This document shows positions 5,433 through 8,041 of a stretch of DNA of 8,041 nt, one piece after another (positions within the stretch are counted from its first letter, which is position 1; the number at the start of each line of letters is the position of its first letter). A program made the position numbers and the translations under genes. The DNA is taken from NCBI GenBank assembly GCA_023544495.1, contig JAMJFV010000085.1:1-8041 (forward strand). Reading direction: 5' to 3'. A model generated the notes under the pieces. That model was not told the origin of the DNA. It saw only the letters and a program-made list of their open reading frames with translations, and made no database searches. Source of the DNA: ANME-2 cluster archaeon (GTDB lineage Archaea; Halobacteriota; Methanosarcinia; Methanosarcinales; Methanocomedenaceae).

Positions 5433-6245
5433 CTAATGCTTGATCAGGTCAAATACCCATCGTTTTACTCCAGGCGCTACGTTCCCGCACTGTCGATGGA
5501 ACGCCACGTTCAGGTCGTTTTGTTCGTACTCTTCCATCAGACCAGGGATCTGGTGCAGCTTCTTGAACGTATAGAAATGGATAATGCCGCCTTTATGTAC
5601 CATTCCCGCAACATCCCATAGGAACTGGTCCATTCCGTACGGTGCTGGTATGATAGCCCTGTCAAATCCTGGTCTGAGCATTCGCGGGATACACTGTGCA
5701 TCACCCTGGATTATGGATATGTATTCCTCAACGTGGTTCAGCCTCACATTGTCGGCCAGCCACTGGCACGCCATCGGATTATTGTCCACCGCTGTTACCC
5801 TGGCTCCGCGGATTGCTGCCGGAATGACAAAAGGACCCGCACCGCTAAAGGGTATCAGTATATGCTCACCGGATCTTACTTTTGATGCGATCCGGGACCT
5901 CTCGTATGCAAGATGGGTATTGAAGAACACTGTCCGTACATCCAGGCGGTACCGATGCCCGTATTCCCTGTGCAGGGTGATAGTCTCACTGCCGTAGAGT
6001 GTTTCATAACCGCCGACCCGTGCTTCTCCCTCCAGCATAGACACCTTATTCAACACTGTCCTGATATTCCTGCGCTGCTCTGCTATTGTCCGGGCAATGA
6101 CAAATTTATATGCCTGCAATTGATCCGGGATGACGATGACAGCCACGTCTCCTATTACTTCATACCTGTTGGGAACCAGATGCAATAGTGATTCAGGAAC
6201 CGCGGCTTTGTCTCGTATTGTATTCCTGAGTATCATATCAAACAT
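5433..6245 (-). CDS. Divergent Trm5/Tyw2-family tRNA methyltransferase paralog (COG2520)
   Basis: The 270-residue product aligns end to end with the D2-D3 part of archaeal Trm5, which makes m1G37 in tRNA with SAM. Seen are the D2-like segment VPNRYEVIGDVAVI, the linker ending YRLDVRTVFFNTHLAYERS, the SAM loop LIPFSGAGPF, AVDNNP, GDA, and GGIIHFYTF near the C-terminus. Two key places differ. The usual VDMFAGVGPF reads LIPFSGAGPF, losing the aspartate. The catalytic NLP motif (Asn265 in Methanocaldococcus Trm5) reads PAP. The N-terminal D1 domain is also absent. It is therefore Trm5-like but perhaps with another substrate or chemistry. Start choice: the frame also opens at TTG 6293, but the TATA position predicts transcription starting inside that extension. 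ATG 6245 has AGGA 7 nt upstream. Confidence 0.8.
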   Translation of the reverse strand: MFDMILRNTIRDKAAVPESLLHLVPNRYEVIGDVAVIVIPDQLQAYKFVIARTIAEQRRNIRTVLNKVSMLEGEARVGGYETLYGSETITLHREYGHRYRLDVRTVFFNTHLAYERSRIASKVRSGEHILIPFSGAGPFVIPAAIRGARVTAVDNNPMACQWLADNVRLNHVEEYISIIQGDAQCIPRMLRPGFDRAIIPAPYGMDQFLWDVAGMVHKGGIIHFYTFKKLHQIPGLMEEYEQNDLNVAFHRQCGNVAPGVKRWVFDLIKH

Positions 6246-6297
6246 ACCTGTATCCTGGAAACATAGACTGTGCTCATTCGTTGGCCTATCCAAATGA

Positions 6298-6313
6298 TTT
6301 AATTATTATAAAG
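6298..6313. promoter_or_regulatory. Shared AT-rich promoter between the Trm5-like gene and hisI
   Basis: TTTAATTATTATAAAG has TATA-like sequence on both strands. On the plus strand it lies about 25 bp before hisI ATG 6328. On the minus strand it predicts transcription from about 6275-6283 toward the Trm5-like ATG at 6245. The genes are divergent with 82 bp between starts, so one short element may serve both. Confidence 0.45.
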
Positions 6314-6327
6314 CATTGGGAAGGACG

Positions 6328-6708
6328 ATGAAAATATCTGATGAAATACGCACAGAACTGAAATTTGATAATAAAGGACTTATCACCGCCATAGCCCAGG
6401 ACTACCAGACCGGCGAGATATTGATGCTGGCCTTTATGGACCTTGAAGCCCTTGAAAAAACTGTGAAAACCGGTAAGGCTCATTACTACAGTCGTAGCCG
6501 GAATACGCAATGGTTAAAGGGTGAGAGTTCGGGACATTTTCAGGTGGTACATGAAATGTATATTGACTGCGATGCCGATGCTGTGTTAATGAAAGTTGAG
6601 CAATTAGGCGGAGGAGCATGCCATACTGGTTACCGGTCGTGTTTCTTCCGTACACTTGATGGTGACGTGGTCGGCGATAAGGCATTTGATCCAAAGGATG
6701 TATACTGA
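6328..6708 (+). CDS. hisI: Phosphoribosyl-AMP cyclohydrolase
   Basis: HisI opens the adenine ring of phosphoribosyl-AMP in the third step of histidine synthesis. The 126-residue protein is the stand-alone archaeal form with no fused HisE pyrophosphatase. Signatures in order are AIAQDYQTGEILMLAFM, the S-R-S-R-N-T-Q-W-L-K-G-E-S-S-G-H loop (55-70), the metal-binding DCDAD (80-84), and the G-G-G-A-C-H-T-G-Y-R-S-C segment with C98, H99 and C105. C81, C98 and C105 are the expected zinc ligands. ATG 6328 follows GGGAAGG by 3 nt; a TTG at 6316 would add four residues. No other histidine gene is nearby. Confidence 0.95.
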   Translation: MKISDEIRTELKFDNKGLITAIAQDYQTGEILMLAFMDLEALEKTVKTGKAHYYSRSRNTQWLKGESSGHFQVVHEMYIDCDADAVLMKVEQLGGGACHTGYRSCFFRTLDGDVVGDKAFDPKDVY

Positions 6709-6728
6709 ATAGCACCCAAATTGTACAT

Positions 6729-6764
6729 ATGGTCAATTTTCCTTTACAATGGTCAAAAATTGAC
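6729..6764. promoter_or_regulatory. Cluster of GTCAA half-sites before the zinc-ribbon gene
   Basis: ATGGTCAA occurs at 6729-6736 and again at 6749-6756, exactly 20 bp apart (about two helical turns). The second copy also forms GTCAA-AAA-TTGAC (6752-6764), a perfect 5-bp inverted repeat. GTCAATTTT (6732-6740) and AAAATTGAC (6756-6764) form longer 9-bp arms. The cluster ends 7 bp before a strong TATA box, a position suited to an operator or activator site. A hisI 3' hairpin is the alternative reading. Confidence 0.45.
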
Positions 6765-6770
6765 AATGAA

Positions 6771-6783
6771 TTTATATATAAAT
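6771..6783 (+). promoter_or_regulatory. Strong TATA box for the zinc-ribbon gene
   Basis: TTTATATATAAAT is a near-ideal archaeal TATA box. Transcription about 25 bp downstream would begin near 6800, giving a short leader that carries the AGGAGGG ribosome-binding site at 6804-6810. Confidence 0.7.
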
Positions 6784-6815
6784 AAGTGCCTACACTGTAT
6801 CATAGGAGGGTTCCA

Positions 6816-6953
6816 ATGATACACTATTGCCAATGTAAAGGAAGAATGAACCTGTTCAGGTACCCGACTGGAAAACGATTTGACCATCTTGGACGGAAGC
6901 TGATCATTTACAAATGTGTAGAATGCGGACAGGAACAGCAGTTCACAGAATAG
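6816..6953 (+). CDS. Small zinc-ribbon protein, 45 aa, function unknown
   Basis: The product starts MIHYCQCKGRMNLF and ends YKCVECGQEQQFTE. Two cysteine pairs, C5-x-C7 and C34-x2-C37, are separated by 26 basic, partly hydrophobic residues, which predicts a single zinc ribbon. The ribosome-binding site AGGAGGG (6804-6810), 5 nt before the ATG, is the best in the window, and the TATA box upstream is also the strongest. Together they support a real and probably well-expressed gene despite its length. It has no operon partner: hisI ends 107 bp upstream and a hairpin terminator follows. Zinc ribbons of this size often bind nucleic acid or a larger protein; which applies here cannot be told. I recognise no named family. 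Confidence 0.75.
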   Translation: MIHYCQCKGRMNLFRYPTGKRFDHLGRKLIIYKCVECGQEQQFTE

Positions 6954-6974
6954 AACTACTCCTTTATAGTCTAT

Positions 6975-7011
6975 AAAAAAAAGACAGCCGGCAAAATACC
7001 GCTGTCCTTTT
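6975..7011. terminator. Bidirectional hairpin terminator
   Basis: GACAGCCGG (6983-6991) pairs with CCGCTGTC (6999-7006) with one bulged C, around a 7-nt loop. An A-run before (6975-6982) and a T-run after (7008-7011) give U-tracts on both transcripts. It lies between the stops of the zinc-ribbon gene (plus) and the KaiC-like gene (minus) and can end both. Confidence 0.7.
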
Positions 7012-7025
7012 ATGTTTGAATTTAC

Positions 7026-7793
7026 TTAAAATACTGTGTAAACCTCTTCGTGAGGATGCACGACGATGCCACTGCTGGTAATATCGTACGGATGGATCTT
7101 CTTGCTGTGGTCAGAACCACGCATCTTATAAATCTCCATGCTGCGTACCCTTACATTTTCCATTCTCTTATAATATAGGGCAATGGTGCCTTCGGTCACA
7201 AAATTCTCCACACCGAAACGGCTTGGATGATCATCATCCACGATTTCGGATGTCATTAGTGAGGTCAGGCCCAGGATTTCCAGGGTGGTGGACAGTTTCA
7301 ACAGTTCTACACGTATCTTTGCCGGGTCCTGAAGATAAAAACCAATGGAAGTGGTTGAATCCACCACTGCCCTCTTGGCATCAATTTCTTCCTGGATCAT
7401 TATGATCTGGTCCATCATCGAACGCATATCAAAGGGGCGGACATCAACATATTTTTCCTGGGAAGGTATACCGATCTTTGTTGATGCAGCATCAATGATA
7501 GCAAGACGTCCTTCATCTTCAAGTGTCCTGAAATCCCAGCCAAACATCATTGCATTTTCACGTATCTGTTCGGGCCGCTCCTCTGTTGCCACAAATATGC
7601 CGTTCTCACCATACTTGGTAATTCCATTATACAGGTACTGGAGTGTGAATATTGTCTTTCCTGCGCCTGAAGTACCTGATATAAGGTATGTACGGTCTTT
7701 AATAAATCCGCCGTTGCACAGTTCATCAAAACCTTCTACTCCAGTCGGAACACGTACATCGGGGTCGTTTAAATTTGTTACATTGCCATCCAT
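7026..7793 (-). CDS. Single-domain KaiC/RAD55-like ATPase
   Basis: This 255-residue RecA-superfamily protein has one KaiC domain. It begins with the usual VRVPTGVEGFDELCNGGF entry. Walker A is GTSGAGKT (40-47), a catalytic glutamate pair is ATEE (69-72), Walker B ends at D145 in RAVVDSTTS, and KMRGSDHS (223-230) is the KaiC motif that reaches the neighbouring subunit's nucleotide. These proteins form hexamers that bind and hydrolyse ATP; archaeal single-domain members are mostly thought to act in signalling or motility regulation, but this one has no diagnostic neighbour. There is no second KaiC domain, so it is not a clock-type KaiC, and no PAS or kinase domain. The ATG start follows GGGAGA by 6 nt. 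It is transcribed alone, with a long AT-rich upstream region and a hairpin terminator after it. Confidence 0.9.
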   Translation of the reverse strand: MDGNVTNLNDPDVRVPTGVEGFDELCNGGFIKDRTYLISGTSGAGKTIFTLQYLYNGITKYGENGIFVATEERPEQIRENAMMFGWDFRTLEDEGRLAIIDAASTKIGIPSQEKYVDVRPFDMRSMMDQIIMIQEEIDAKRAVVDSTTSIGFYLQDPAKIRVELLKLSTTLEILGLTSLMTSEIVDDDHPSRFGVENFVTEGTIALYYKRMENVRVRSMEIYKMRGSDHSKKIHPYDITSSGIVVHPHEEVYTVF

Positions 7794-8022
7794 TATGAAT
7801 CTCCCTTGAATTTTTTTGTTAGTATTGAAAACTTAGATGCATATTAATACATCATGAGTATTATTATTTACTATAATTAGTTCTCGCATCTATTTAAAAT
7901 TTTAGATTGCACGTGTTGAATTATATCATCATATGATTGTGATTCGGATATTATATTTATAATATATATATTTTTGTTGACCCAATAACGTTTATATCGG
8001 ATTATATCACATTCGATACTGT
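7794..8022. promoter_or_regulatory. AT-rich noncoding promoter region with opposed TATA boxes
   Basis: No convincing gene lies in these 229 bp. For the KaiC-like gene (minus strand), a TATA-like ATATTAATAC at 7841-7850 lies within the imperfect palindrome 7836-7853, about 50 bp before the ATG. For the plus strand, TTTATAT (7991-7997) lies about 29 bp before ATG 8023. Between them are the perfect palindrome ATCATATGAT (7928-7937) and the inverted repeat ATATTATA-TT-TATAATAT (7948-7965). ATTATATCA occurs twice (7920-7928 and 8001-8009). In DNA this AT-rich, some of this is expected by chance. Confidence 0.5.
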
Positions 8023-8041
8023 ATGGATAATACAGTTGCTC
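8023..8041 (+). CDS. Possible start of a gene leaving the window
   Basis: ATG at 8023 opens M-D-N-T-V-A to the window end. The TATA box at 7991-7997 lies 29 bp upstream and there is no ribosome-binding site, so this would be a leaderless start divergent from the KaiC-like gene. Only six codons are visible, so the product cannot be named. Confidence 0.35.

Noticed and set aside
6246..6293. TTG start adding 16 residues to the Trm5-like protein
   Set aside because: The only TATA-like element lies too close upstream, so transcription would start inside the extension. The added residues are not part of the family core. It remains possible.
7920..8009. Two ATTATATCA copies as a regulator site
   Set aside because: Nine-base matches are expected by chance in DNA this AT-rich, and the 81-bp spacing is not informative.
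1..8041. CRISPR array, insertion sequence, toxin-antitoxin or defence system
   Set aside because: There are no spaced repeats, transposase motifs or terminal inverted repeats. The NYN protein is the only nuclease-like gene that could suggest defence, and it has no partner gene.

Overview
This window is archaeal and reads as a housekeeping region of a methanogen-related euryarchaeon. A Methanosarcinales or ANME-type organism is my guess, not something the sequence proves. The domain assignment rests on archaeal exosome Csl4, RNA polymerase subunit L, diphthine synthase, a Trm5-type tRNA methyltransferase, a single-AAA ATPase resembling the AMA group of Archaeoglobus and methanogens, a KaiC/RAD55 ATPase, AT-rich TATA boxes about 25 bp before starts, and a tRNA with a bulge-helix-bulge intron junction.

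Layout. Bases 1-72 are the 3' part of an intron-containing tRNA, probably tRNA-Trp; its 5' exon lies left of the window. A short two-helix membrane protein (124-288) follows with its own TATA box. A rightward cluster then runs from 342 to 3792: AAA ATPase, METTL5-like N6-adenine RNA methyltransferase, csl4, rpoL and a DUF99/endonuclease dU-like protein. Gaps are 26, 113, 12 and 3 bp, so this is probably one or two operons. A T-rich terminator zone and a three-copy 14-bp tandem repeat separate it from dphB (3954-4751).

On the minus strand, a NYN-domain protein (4760-5332) ends 8 bp from the dphB stop, and a divergent Trm5-family methyltransferase (5433-6245) lies upstream of it. hisI (6328-6708) is divergent from the methyltransferase gene and shares a short AT-rich promoter with it. 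Next come a 45-residue zinc-ribbon protein (6816-6953) behind an unusual cluster of GTCAA sites, a hairpin terminator that can serve both strands, and a minus-strand single-domain KaiC-like ATPase (7026-7793). The last 248 bp are very AT-rich and carry opposed promoters. A start codon at 8023 may open a gene that leaves the window.

Function. Most genes serve the flow of information: tRNA-Trp, rRNA methylation (METTL5-like), RNA decay (Csl4), transcription (RpoL), EF-2 diphthamide (DphB), a probable nuclease (NYN) and tRNA modification (Trm5-like). hisI is a lone histidine-pathway gene. I see no mobile element, CRISPR array, toxin-antitoxin pair or defence island. The most unusual points are the Trm5 paralog with altered active-site motifs, the small zinc protein with its operator-like sites, the extended N-terminus of Csl4, and an unexplained 39-codon frame between the METTL5-like gene and csl4.
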